Below, one piece after another: positions 5,784 to 5,808 of a stretch of DNA of 5,808 nucleotides. Numbering within the stretch: the first letter of the stretch is position 1; each line of letters begins with the position of its first letter. Below the pieces are notes generated by a model. The model worked only from the letters and a program-made list of their open reading frames with translations. It had not been told where the DNA came from and searched no databases. The DNA comes from Nitrospinota bacterium (GTDB taxonomy: Bacteria; Nitrospinota; Nitrospinia; UBA9942), in NCBI GenBank assembly GCA_016200365.1, contig JACQEW010000199.1, forward strand, positions 1 through 5,808. Direction: 5' to 3'. The position numbers and the translations under genes were made by a program.

Positions 5784-5808
5784 TATTATGAAAAAATTAA
5801 TTTAGCCA

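Overview
The window carries five genes, all on the minus strand, so transcription runs from right to left. In transcription order they are: a class V (alanine/serine-glyoxylate type) aminotransferase (5772-4627); serA, D-3-phosphoglycerate dehydrogenase (4555-2975); moeA, molybdopterin molybdenumtransferase (2867-1641); rnfC, the peripheral Fe-S/flavin subunit of the Rnf ion-pumping ferredoxin:NAD+ oxidoreductase (about 1545-190); and the first 44 codons of another gene (133-1) cut by the window edge, which tentatively resembles the start of a type II restriction endonuclease.

The genes suggest an anaerobic or facultatively anaerobic Gram-negative-type bacterium of moderate GC content. The long SerA form with a C-terminal ACT domain, the class V aminotransferase beside it, an Rnf subunit and a molybdenum cofactor gene would fit Nitrospirota, Desulfobacterota or related uncultured lineages. 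This placement is inferred from gene content and repeat style, not from a marker gene.

Functionally the window splits in two. The right half is a serine module: SerA oxidises 3-phosphoglycerate to 3-phosphohydroxypyruvate, and the adjacent aminotransferase could supply the next, transamination step (a SerC role) or act on serine, alanine or glyoxylate. The left half holds two redox-related genes: MoeA inserts molybdenum into molybdopterin for Mo enzymes, and RnfC is the NADH-side subunit of Rnf. No other rnf gene is visible, and the gene directly after rnfC does not look like rnfD.

The most unusual aspect is the repeats. Every gap between the four complete genes is filled largely by a different short repeat element, and two further elements lie in frame inside rnfC. 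Three of the five are built from degenerate 7-bp units of unrelated sequence (GAGCTTT, TTCTGAC, CCTACTG). The two intergenic heptamer elements are also arranged as inverted arms able to fold as hairpins. A fourth is a C-rich/G-rich palindrome inside the rnfC linker before its first Fe-S motif, and the fifth is a CACAGA/TCTGTG element between serA and moeA. This resembles the heptanucleotide STRR repeats described in cyanobacteria, but with several unit families in under 6 kb. I see no RNA genes, CRISPR array, insertion sequence or convincing terminator.
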